From Thermocaproicibacter sp002410755 (lineage in GTDB: Bacteria > Bacillota > Clostridia > Oscillospirales > Acutalibacteraceae): a DNA stretch of 55,114 nt. The stretch's first letter is position 1, and each line of letters begins with the position of its first letter. The translations under genes were made by a program, and so were the position numbers. The notes under the pieces are model-generated. The model did not search any database. It was not told where the DNA came from and saw only the letters and a list, made by a program, of their open reading frames with translations. Of this stretch, positions 43,548 to 50,419 are shown one piece after another. The stretch lies in contig DAITDU010000009.1 in NCBI GenBank assembly GCA_036839715.1, forward strand, positions 1 to 55,114. Direction: 5' to 3'.

Positions 43548-44582
43548 ATGAGAATTACGACACATATGATGATGAATAACTACAGAAATGATGTTGAGGA
43601 CGCCTTCTCTTCTATGAATAAGGCATTACAACACACCATCGACTACCGTAAGTTTGAACGCCCATCCGATGACCCAGTCGCAGCATCGCAGACATTCGAC
43701 GTTCATTGGATGACAGGCCTTAATAACGATTACACCGCCAATGTGACGGATCAGAAAGCTACAATTACGACAGCAGAAAAAGTCCTCCAGCACGTCGATA
43801 AGCTCTTGACAAATGCCGATACAACAGATACTCTGAAAGCAGTTAACGGCGATATAAACAGTAATAACCGTGAAGTTCTGGCAAACCAGTTAACCGACAT
43901 CCGGAATGAAATCGTATCACAGATGAATTCCATGTATTCCGGCAACTATCTGTTTGGCGGTTCCAATGATTCGGATCCACCTTTTCAAATGAAAGGTGAC
44001 CAGCTTTATTACCGCGGCATCAATGTTGACACTGGAAAGTTGGAAGACGGGTCTAAGCCTAAAATAACTCTCGACCAGCTGACAAACGAAAAAACCTATG
44101 TTGACATTGGCCTTGGCATTAAAGTGAATAAAGACGGCAGCATAAACGCTCAAAGCGCTTTTGACAGCGCAATGCCGGGTATCTCCTACATCGGTTACGG
44201 TGTTGATGCAGACGGGAATCCCAAAAATGTCTGCTCCCTTTTAACAAAAATTTCAAATGCGCTGAAGTCATCTTCCAATGAGGATACGCTGTCCACTTCA
44301 GAACTGAACAACATTCAGAGTTATATCAGCACGTTCCGTAACTCGCATGATGATCTGCGGAACGGACAGTCAGCAGTGGGCCAAAAATTGCAGTTCCTTG
44401 ACAGCACTTCCAACTACCTCACCGACGTAAACTTAAACCTGGCAAGCAAAGATAATGAGGTAGAATTCCTGAGTCCTTACGATGCTATCGAGTCGTTTTA
44501 CAGCCAGTCATACTGTTACAGTTCTTCCCTGAAAGTGGGCAACCAGGTGTTGCAGCAGAGCTTGATGGATTATCTGAAATAA
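43548..44582 (+). CDS. flgL: Flagellar hook-filament junction protein FlgL (HAP3)
   Basis: A 344-aa flagellin-like junction protein. MRITTHMMMNNYRNDVEDAF start, KFERPSDDPVAASQ, and the flagellin-like stretch VSQMNSMYSGNYLFGGSNDS. The C-terminal helix ends SLKVGNQVLQQSLMDYLK. GGGGG precedes the ATG, and it is 6 bp after flgK. Confidence 0.95.
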   Translation: MRITTHMMMNNYRNDVEDAFSSMNKALQHTIDYRKFERPSDDPVAASQTFDVHWMTGLNNDYTANVTDQKATITTAEKVLQHVDKLLTNADTTDTLKAVNGDINSNNREVLANQLTDIRNEIVSQMNSMYSGNYLFGGSNDSDPPFQMKGDQLYYRGINVDTGKLEDGSKPKITLDQLTNEKTYVDIGLGIKVNKDGSINAQSAFDSAMPGISYIGYGVDADGNPKNVCSLLTKISNALKSSSNEDTLSTSELNNIQSYISTFRNSHDDLRNGQSAVGQKLQFLDSTSNYLTDVNLNLASKDNEVEFLSPYDAIESFYSQSYCYSSSLKVGNQVLQQSLMDYLK

Positions 44583-44638
44583 ATTTTTCTGATAGCCGAA
44601 GATGTTTTAGCCGGCTGGTTTGTGAGGCAAGTGCTTTC

Positions 44639-44974
44639 ATGCTTCTGATTATTGAAAATAAAGACGACCCTGCTGGACAGATTGCTGAAGAGGCACAAGG
44701 TCCTGCTGATTTTGCCTATATTCCGATTATTCAGGTATCATTTCAAAGTGATATCCGGAAGGAAAAATTAAAATACTTAGTTGACAGGCTCTGCTATGAG
44801 CACAGAAGCAGCCAGTGTTTGGAAAGTTGCCAGTATACTCAGGCATTATTGCCCCTCTTTCTGAAAGCAGTCGGGCATACTGGACAGCGTCCGCAGTATC
44901 TGACCGCAGCAGCAGAGCCGGTTTGCGGCATTCCGCCAATGAATCGCAGCTCTGGTTTTTGCGCATGTGGATAA
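44639..44974 (+). CDS. Hypothetical Cys-containing protein between flgL and fliW
   Basis: An open frame of 111 aa fills most of the 425-bp gap between flgL and fliW. The first ~55 residues look protein-like (LLIIENKDDPAGQIAEEAQG, IRKEKLKYLVDRL). The rest is low in structure and holds most of the seven Cys, ending GFCACG. It is not recognisably DUF6470, the family that sits here in Bacillus. A weak GTGAGG lies 11 bases before the ATG. It may be a real lineage-specific gene or a chance frame; other frames are also partly open here. Confidence 0.4.
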   Translation: MLLIIENKDDPAGQIAEEAQGPADFAYIPIIQVSFQSDIRKEKLKYLVDRLCYEHRSSQCLESCQYTQALLPLFLKAVGHTGQRPQYLTAAAEPVCGIPPMNRSSGFCACG

Positions 44975-45007
44975 AAATTCTTGTAAAGAATTGGGGGAAG
45001 CAGCAAG

Positions 45008-45442
45008 ATGGGAAGCGGCATTGAAGCAGAGAGTATTTTGATCCATTTTCCTAATGGAATTTACGGGTTTGAAAATATAAAAGATTTTATTCTTTTGCAG
45101 GAAGACGAAAAAAAAGTGATCTGGTCTTTGCAGGCAGCGGAAACTGCCTATCCCTCCCTGATTGTTCTGGATCCATTCCTGATTCTTCCGAATTACAGGC
45201 CTGCCCTTACCGAAGAGCAGAACAAATTTTTTGGCAATCCGAAACCGGACGATTTATGCTATCTGGCAGTGGCAGTAATTCGTAAAAATTTGGAAGACTC
45301 TGCTGTTAACCTGAAAAGTCCGATTGTAATTCACGTGAAAAGCCGTTTAGGAATGCAAATTATTCTTGAGGATAGTAATTATCCCGTCCAGTACCGGCCG
45401 TTCCGGAAACAAATGAGCAGGGGGCGGGGAGCGTGCTTGTAA
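45008..45442 (+). CDS. fliW: Flagellar assembly factor FliW (CsrA antagonist)
   Basis: A 144-aa protein that binds both flagellin and CsrA; when flagellin is exported FliW is freed and blocks CsrA, allowing flagellin translation. Family signatures: IHFPNGIYGFENIKDFILLQ, FLILPNYRPAL, PDDLCYLAVAVI, NLKSPIVIHVKSRLGMQIIL. GGGGGA precedes the ATG. Its end overlaps the csrA start by 10 nt. Confidence 0.96.
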   Translation: MGSGIEAESILIHFPNGIYGFENIKDFILLQEDEKKVIWSLQAAETAYPSLIVLDPFLILPNYRPALTEEQNKFFGNPKPDDLCYLAVAVIRKNLEDSAVNLKSPIVIHVKSRLGMQIILEDSNYPVQYRPFRKQMSRGRGACL

Positions 45443-45669
45443 TTTCACGCAAAAAATCCGAGTCCATTCTGATTGGGGATAACATTGAAATTCTTGTTAC
45501 CGATATCAGTTCCGACCGGGTAAAGATTGGTATCCGGGCACCAAAAGGTATTCCCATCCTGCGCCGGGAGCTGCTGGAAACCCAGAAACTTAATCGGGAA
45601 GCGGCTTCCTCTGCCCCTCAAAAAGACGCAGTTGAAAAGTTAAAAGAAATGCTGGGCAGCAGCCGGTAA
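45433..45669 (+). CDS. csrA: Carbon storage/translational regulator CsrA
   Basis: A 78-aa RNA-binding dimer. MLVISRKKSESILIGDNIEI start and the VKIGIRAPKGIPILRREL segment with the RNA-contact residues are standard. It starts at GTG 45433 with GGGGCGGGGA upstream. In Bacillus CsrA represses hag (flagellin) translation; here flagellin lies 282 bp downstream and its leader has candidate CsrA sites. A terminator stem overlaps its last codons. Confidence 0.96.
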   Translation: MLVISRKKSESILIGDNIEILVTDISSDRVKIGIRAPKGIPILRRELLETQKLNREAASSAPQKDAVEKLKEMLGSSR

Positions 45670-45683
45670 CGGCTGCTGCTTTT
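45656..45683 (+). terminator. Rho-independent terminator overlapping the csrA stop
   Basis: Ten-base arms GCAGCAGCCG (45656-45665) and CGGCTGCTGC (45670-45679) enclose a GTAA loop and are followed by TTTT. The csrA TAA stop lies in the loop, so the stem uses the last codons of csrA. It separates the flgM operon from flagellin. Confidence 0.85.
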
Positions 45684-45750
45684 ATATTAAGGCTCTTTTT
45701 CCCCTGCCCTTCAGCGCCGATTCGGGGAAAAATTATTTTCTTTGCTTATC

Positions 45751-45777
45751 TAAAGTTTTTGGGGCCCATACCGATAT
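45751..45777 (+). promoter_or_regulatory. Sigma-D promoter of flagellin
   Basis: TAAA at 45751-45754, 15-bp spacer, ACCGATAT at 45770-45777. The start should be near 45784, which gives a leader of about 165 nt. Confidence 0.9.
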
Positions 45778-45783
45778 ATTTAA

Positions 45784-45951
45784 TGAAGTTTAAAAAGGCA
45801 ACGGCTTTTCCCTGAGGATTACAGGGCCCGTAACACCAGAAGGAAAAGTTGCTTCCCTTTTAGATTTAGTAAAAAGCAGGAACGAAGAGAATGGATTCTC
45901 TTCCCCCGGCAGTTTATAAAGCTCCGGGCAAAAATTAAGGAGGAAAAATCT
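45784..45951 (+). promoter_or_regulatory. Flagellin mRNA leader with candidate CsrA-binding hairpins
   Basis: The leader holds a hairpin with arms CCCTG/CAGGG (45810-45814, 45822-45826) and loop AGGATTA, and a second with 8-bp arms GAAGAGAA/TTCTCTTC (45884-45891, 45896-45903) and loop TGGA. CsrA prefers GGA in hairpin loops. The ribosome-binding site AAGGAGGA (45937-45944) contains GGA too, so CsrA bound at several sites could block initiation, as at Bacillus hag. CsrA binding itself is inferred. Confidence 0.65.
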
Positions 45952-47631
45952 ATGCGTATTCAGCACAATATCAGCGCTCTTGACGCTGCCAACAAACTGA
46001 AGATGAATGACAACTCCATCAGCAAGAACATTGCAAAGTTGTCTTCCGGCTACCGTATCAACAGTGCAGCGGACGATGCTGCCGGCCTTGCAGTTTCTGA
46101 AAAAATGCGTGCCCAGATCGGCGGTCTGAATCAGGCTCAGGACAACACGAAAAACGGCATCTCCCTTGTACAGACAGCAGAAGGCGGCCTGAACGAAACT
46201 TCCGCTATCCTTCAGAGAATGAACACGCTGGCTGTGGAATCTGCAAACGGCACTTATCAGGACGGCACGGATCGTGCAAATCTTCAGAAGGAAATTACCG
46301 ATCTGAAGGACACGGTAGACCGTATCTCCACCTCCACAAACTTCAACCAGATTAACCTGCTGGATGGTTCCCTTTCCGCCAGCGCTGCTCAGGTGGAAGT
46401 TGACCCTCATCTGGCTGCAAACGTCCAAACGACCAGTCCTGTAGCAGGGGAAAATGATGTAACAATCAGCAAGGGGCTTACCGCTACTAATGCTGCTGCC
46501 AGTGCCACTTATACTTTTACAGTCAATGAGAATGGAGCAAATACCACTCACACGATTGAACTTGACATTGCAAAAGGTTCACATAGCGGTGATACCTTTA
46601 CTTACAAAATTGACGGTGGCAGTCAAGGTACTACTACTGCAACAACCAGTGCTGACAACAACCCTGTTGCAGGTGATATTGCCGGAGCTTTAAAAGAAGT
46701 AGCTGGAAAAACTGACTGGGGCAAAGACTTCACTATTGCCGCCACAGGCGCCTCAATTACATTTACTTCAAACACAAAAGGAACTTCTTCGCCTAAAGTA
46801 ACCGGTCTTAATTATGAAATTCATGATGATGGCGGGAAAGCAACCGGTACCGAAGCTGTCGCAACAGCGATTGTCGCTCAGGATCCGGTACAAGTTCTTG
46901 ACGTTGATTCACAGGTGATAGCCAGTGGTGAGTCGAACGTCAACGCTCAGAGCAAAGTCTTTACCGTTGGCGGACGTAAATTTGCTTTTGCTGCAAAGGG
47001 CAGTGAGACTACCATTCAGGGTCAGGTAGGCAAAGATGTAGATGTTCTCTCATATGACGCTACGGATGCTACGAGCAAAGGAAAAAGTGTTAATACCGCT
47101 GTAGGTGAAATCAATAAAGTTGTCGGCCAGAATGTAGTTTACCAGGTAACCAGCACATCAGATGCCACACCTTCAGCCACTGGTTTAGGTTTGGCTTTTG
47201 GCGATGGCACAGGCTCTGCTAACAATGGCAAGGCTCTTTCTTTCCAAGTTGGCGCTGATAATAAGTTAGACCAACATGTTACTCTGAGTATCAAGAACAT
47301 GAGTTCCAAAGGGCTTGGCATTGCAGGTGTTGACGTTGGAAGTCAGGCAAATGCTCAGACAGCAATTGATACTATTAAAACTGCTATTAACACAGTTAAC
47401 TCCGTGCGTGCTGACCTCGGCGGCCTTCAGAATGAGCTGGAGCATACTGCCAACAACCTCAGCACCATGAGCCAGAACCTTACCTCTGCAGAAAGCACAA
47501 TCCGCGACGTGGATATGAGTGACGAATATGTTCAGTATTCTAAGAACCAGATCCTTTCGCAGGCTGCAAATGCTATGCTGGCTCAGGCAAATGCTCAGCC
47601 TCAGAGTGTTCTTTCTCTCCTCAAAGGCTGA
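45952..47631 (+). CDS. fliC: Flagellin
   Basis: A 559-aa major filament subunit. The conserved N-terminal D0/D1 (MRIQHNISALDAANKL, LSSGYRINSAADDAAGLAVS, LQRMNTLAVESANGT) spans about 1-150. A long variable, Thr/Ala/Gly/Asp-rich exposed region covers about 150-475. The C-terminal D1/D0 (DLGGLQNELEHTANNLSTMS, ending ANAQPQSVLSLLKG) closes the protein. It is longer than the ~275-aa minimal flagellins. AGGAGGA precedes the ATG. A strong terminator follows. Confidence 0.97.
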   Translation: MRIQHNISALDAANKLKMNDNSISKNIAKLSSGYRINSAADDAAGLAVSEKMRAQIGGLNQAQDNTKNGISLVQTAEGGLNETSAILQRMNTLAVESANGTYQDGTDRANLQKEITDLKDTVDRISTSTNFNQINLLDGSLSASAAQVEVDPHLAANVQTTSPVAGENDVTISKGLTATNAAASATYTFTVNENGANTTHTIELDIAKGSHSGDTFTYKIDGGSQGTTTATTSADNNPVAGDIAGALKEVAGKTDWGKDFTIAATGASITFTSNTKGTSSPKVTGLNYEIHDDGGKATGTEAVATAIVAQDPVQVLDVDSQVIASGESNVNAQSKVFTVGGRKFAFAAKGSETTIQGQVGKDVDVLSYDATDATSKGKSVNTAVGEINKVVGQNVVYQVTSTSDATPSATGLGLAFGDGTGSANNGKALSFQVGADNKLDQHVTLSIKNMSSKGLGIAGVDVGSQANAQTAIDTIKTAINTVNSVRADLGGLQNELEHTANNLSTMSQNLTSAESTIRDVDMSDEYVQYSKNQILSQAANAMLAQANAQPQSVLSLLKG

Positions 47632-47660
47632 TTGTTAGAATTTTGCATGGCATGGTTTTT

Positions 47661-47693
47661 CAGCCCCCGGTGCAAAAGCCGGGGGCTGTTTTT
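47661..47693 (+). terminator. Rho-independent terminator after flagellin
   Basis: Ten-base perfect arms CAGCCCCCGG (47661-47670) and CCGGGGGCTG (47679-47688), an 8-nt loop and TTTTT. A strong stop 30 bp after a highly expressed gene. Confidence 0.95.
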
Positions 47694-47727
47694 ACTGCTA
47701 AAAGCACGAAAGTTCTTTCCTAGCCTC

Positions 47728-47756
47728 TTTTAAGAGGCACAGATTTATGATATACT
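47728..47756 (+). promoter_or_regulatory. Putative sigma-A promoter of the glycosyltransferase
   Basis: TATACT at 47751-47756 with a TG one base upstream (extended -10) and a weak TTTTAA at 47728-47733, 17 bp apart. About 24 bp before the chosen ATG. Confidence 0.5.
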
Positions 47757-47779
47757 ATATTTGCATGGAGGAACAACGC

Positions 47780-48802
47780 ATGATAACCATCAGTGTTTGC
47801 ATGATTGTCAAAAACGAAGAGGCAATTTTGGGGCAGTGCCTTGACAGTCTCTCCGGCATCCCCGACGAAGTTATTATTGTTGACACGGGCAGCACCGACC
47901 ATACCAAAGAGATCGCTGCACACTATACTGATAAAATTTATAGTTTTCCGTGGAATGGCGACTTCTCTTCTGCCCGTAATTTTGCCTTTTCCAAAGCATC
48001 TATGGAGTATATTTATTCTGCTGACGCTGATGAAAGCCTTGATGAAGAAAACCGCTGCAAGTTTCTCCGGCTGAAACAGGATCTTCCGCCAAGCACGGAG
48101 CTTGTGCAAATGCGCTACAGCAATTTAGGACAGTATAATACCGTTTATAATTTCAAGGCAGAGTTCCGCCCCAAACTGTTCCGCCGCCTGCGGACATTCC
48201 ATTGGATTGATCCGGTGCATGAAACTGTTGATTTGAATATTCACATGGTAAACAGCGACATTACAATCCTCCACCATCCGGAAAGCAGTCACGCATCGCG
48301 CGATTTTTCCCTCCTGAAATATGCAGCGGAAAAAGGACATCTAAATATGCGCCTCATTCGGATGTATGCAAAGGAACTTTTCATCAGCGGGACAAGCCAT
48401 GATTTTCTAGAGGCATACCCTTTTTTTGAGCCTATTCTGCATGATGAAAATGCACCTCTCGATGAAGTCCGCACAGCACAGTGTGTTGTCACCCATACAG
48501 CTCTTCTCAGAAATGACAGTGCTATGATGTTTAAAACCGCACTGAAAAATGTCATTGGAGAGCCAAGTGCCGAAGTCTGCTGCGACCTTGGTGCATACTT
48601 TGCAGATACAGGTGACTTTGAGGAAGCAGCAACCTGGTATTATACGGCTGCCTCCGGTGCACAGAGTGAACTGGACATCCATACATCCGGCAATATTCCC
48701 CTTTTATGTCTTGCACGCTGCTATGACAAGCTTGATATGCCATCGGAGGCAGAGAATTGCCGCTTTCGTGCAAAAAACTGGACGCCTCCACAAGGGGACT
48801 GA
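47780..48802 (+). CDS. Family 2 glycosyltransferase with C-terminal TPR-like region
   Basis: A 340-aa protein. The GT-A fold starts ITISVCMIVKNEEAILGQCL, with VDTGSTDHT and the metal-binding D-x-D in YSADADESLD. The later half (about 200-340) is helical and repeat-like (SAEVCCDLGAYFADTGDFEE, AATWYYTAA), like TPR units. There is no membrane segment. It lies directly after flagellin, where several Clostridia keep flagellin glycosyltransferases, so flagellin glycosylation is plausible but not shown. ATG 47780 has GGAGG eight bases upstream. Confidence 0.85.
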   Translation: MITISVCMIVKNEEAILGQCLDSLSGIPDEVIIVDTGSTDHTKEIAAHYTDKIYSFPWNGDFSSARNFAFSKASMEYIYSADADESLDEENRCKFLRLKQDLPPSTELVQMRYSNLGQYNTVYNFKAEFRPKLFRRLRTFHWIDPVHETVDLNIHMVNSDITILHHPESSHASRDFSLLKYAAEKGHLNMRLIRMYAKELFISGTSHDFLEAYPFFEPILHDENAPLDEVRTAQCVVTHTALLRNDSAMMFKTALKNVIGEPSAEVCCDLGAYFADTGDFEEAATWYYTAASGAQSELDIHTSGNIPLLCLARCYDKLDMPSEAENCRFRAKNWTPPQGD

Positions 48803-48893
48803 ATTATAGAACACTACCAAAAATTTGTGATTTACTTCTTTTGAAAGTCCATTTTAATTAGTTAAATGTATAGAAAGGATGGAGCAAATTATA

Positions 48894-50177
48894 ATGAATC
48901 ATTACAAAATTACCAACGTAACCGGAATGGAAATTCTTGATTCCCGTGGAAATCCAACCGTGGAGGCCACTGTAACGCTGGAGAACGGCGTAACCGGTAC
49001 GGCAGCCGTTCCGAGTGGTGCTTCAACTGGAACTTTTGAAGCTCTGGAACTTCGTGATGGCGATTCTTCACGTTATGGTGGAAAAGGTGTCACCAAAGCA
49101 GTGAAAAACATCGAGGAACAAATCAGCAAAGCAGTAATTGGCCTTGACGCAACAGACACAAATGCCGTGGATCACGCTATCCTCGCAGCAGACGGTACAA
49201 AAGACAAATCTAAGTTCGGTGCCAATGCTGTGCTTGCCGTTTCACTTGCAGCAGCACATGCAGGGGCTAATGCTCTTGGCATCCCTCTCTACCGCTTCAT
49301 CGGTGGAGTGTGCGCTGATACGCTTCCAGTGCCAATGATGAATATTTTGAACGGCGGTGCACATGCAGCCAATAACATTGATATTCAGGAATTTATGATT
49401 ATGCCGGCAGGGGCACCTTGTTTTTCAGAAGGTCTGCGCTGGTGCGCTGAAGTCTTCCATAAGTTGGGAGCAATTCTGAAAACAAAAGGATTTTCTACTG
49501 CTGTTGGAGATGAGGGTGGCTATGCGCCAAGCCTAAACACAGACACAGAAGCTATTGAGTTGATTCTGGAAGCCATAAAATCAGCCGGATATAAAGCAGG
49601 GACTGATTTTGTGCTTGCCATTGATGCTGCTTCCAGTGAATGGGCCGGGCCCGATGGCTACACTCTTCCAAAGCATAAGAAACACTACTCTACAAACGAA
49701 CTGATCGATTTCTGGAAAAATCTTACGTCAAAGTATCCAATCCGTTCTCTGGAAGACCCACTCGGAGAAGATGACTGGCAGGGCTGGACAAAGATTACAG
49801 AAGAGCTTGGCAAAAAGGTTCAGCTTGTTGGTGATGACCTCTTTGTTACAAATACAAAGAGGTTACAGCGTGGCATTTCAATGGGATGCGGAAATTCTAT
49901 TCTGATTAAGCTGAACCAGATTGGCTCACTAAGCGAAACCATCAGCGCCATCCGCATGGCTAAGCGCGCTGGCTACACTACTGTTATTTCGCACCGTTCC
50001 GGAGAAACTGAAGATACAACCATTGCCGATCTCGCTGTTGCATTAAATGCTGGCCAGATTAAGACTGGTGCTCCAAGCCGCAGTGAGCGTGTCGCCAAGT
50101 ACAACCGTTTGCTTCATATTGAGAAGGAACTGAAGGATGGAGCAAAGTATCTGGGTTCCCAGTGCTTCGCAATCTAA
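48894..50177 (+). CDS. eno: Enolase (phosphopyruvate hydratase)
   Basis: Glycolytic enzyme converting 2-phosphoglycerate to phosphoenolpyruvate, 427 aa. Motifs: ILDSRGNPTVEATV, VPSGASTGTFEALELRDGD, the catalytic Glu in VGDEGGYAPSL, metal ligands in IDAAS, SLEDPLGEDDW and VGDDLFVTN, the catalytic Lys in ILIKLNQIGSL, and the SHRSGETED loop. ATG 48894 has GGAGC eight bases upstream; ATG 48879 is too close to its site. A weak promoter-like TTGAAA at 48841 is followed by an A/T-rich region. Unrelated to motility. Confidence 0.98.
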   Translation: MNHYKITNVTGMEILDSRGNPTVEATVTLENGVTGTAAVPSGASTGTFEALELRDGDSSRYGGKGVTKAVKNIEEQISKAVIGLDATDTNAVDHAILAADGTKDKSKFGANAVLAVSLAAAHAGANALGIPLYRFIGGVCADTLPVPMMNILNGGAHAANNIDIQEFMIMPAGAPCFSEGLRWCAEVFHKLGAILKTKGFSTAVGDEGGYAPSLNTDTEAIELILEAIKSAGYKAGTDFVLAIDAASSEWAGPDGYTLPKHKKHYSTNELIDFWKNLTSKYPIRSLEDPLGEDDWQGWTKITEELGKKVQLVGDDLFVTNTKRLQRGISMGCGNSILIKLNQIGSLSETISAIRMAKRAGYTTVISHRSGETEDTTIADLAVALNAGQIKTGAPSRSERVAKYNRLLHIEKELKDGAKYLGSQCFAI

Positions 50178-50225
50178 TTTCGGAAAAAGCTGCTATTTGC
50201 AATAGGATAAAACAATAATAAGATA

Positions 50226-50394
50226 GTTGGGGGCGGAAATAAATTTCCGCCCCCAACTTGTCAAATCCCAAATTTATAAATACAAATGGAATCTACCGCT
50301 GCATTGATTTTCCCAAACAGCTCGTTTATACAGCAAAAAAGTCCAGCGAAAGCTGGACTTTTTTGCAAACCGGAGGCGGAAATAATTTTCCGCC
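50226..50394. terminator. Cluster of three hairpins between convergent eno and mcp
   Basis: Hairpin 1 (50226-50257): 15-bp perfect arms starting GTTGGGGGCGG with a 2-nt centre and no T run. Hairpin 2 (50335-50364): 13-base arms containing GTCCAGC/GCTGGAC around a GAAA loop, with A and T runs at the ends, so it can terminate in both directions. Hairpin 3 (50375-50394): GGCGGAAA/TTTCCGCC around TAAT. Hairpins 1 and 3 share the GGCGGAAA arm. Together they insulate enolase (plus) from the receptor (minus). Confidence 0.85.
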
Positions 50395-50419
50395 CATCCT
50401 TTTTGTAAAATAAGTACTG

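Noticed and set aside
45790..46551. 253-residue open frame on the minus strand over the flagellin leader and start
   Set aside because: Antisense to the conserved flagellin N terminus and its regulatory leader; composition mirrors the coding strand and no family is recognisable.
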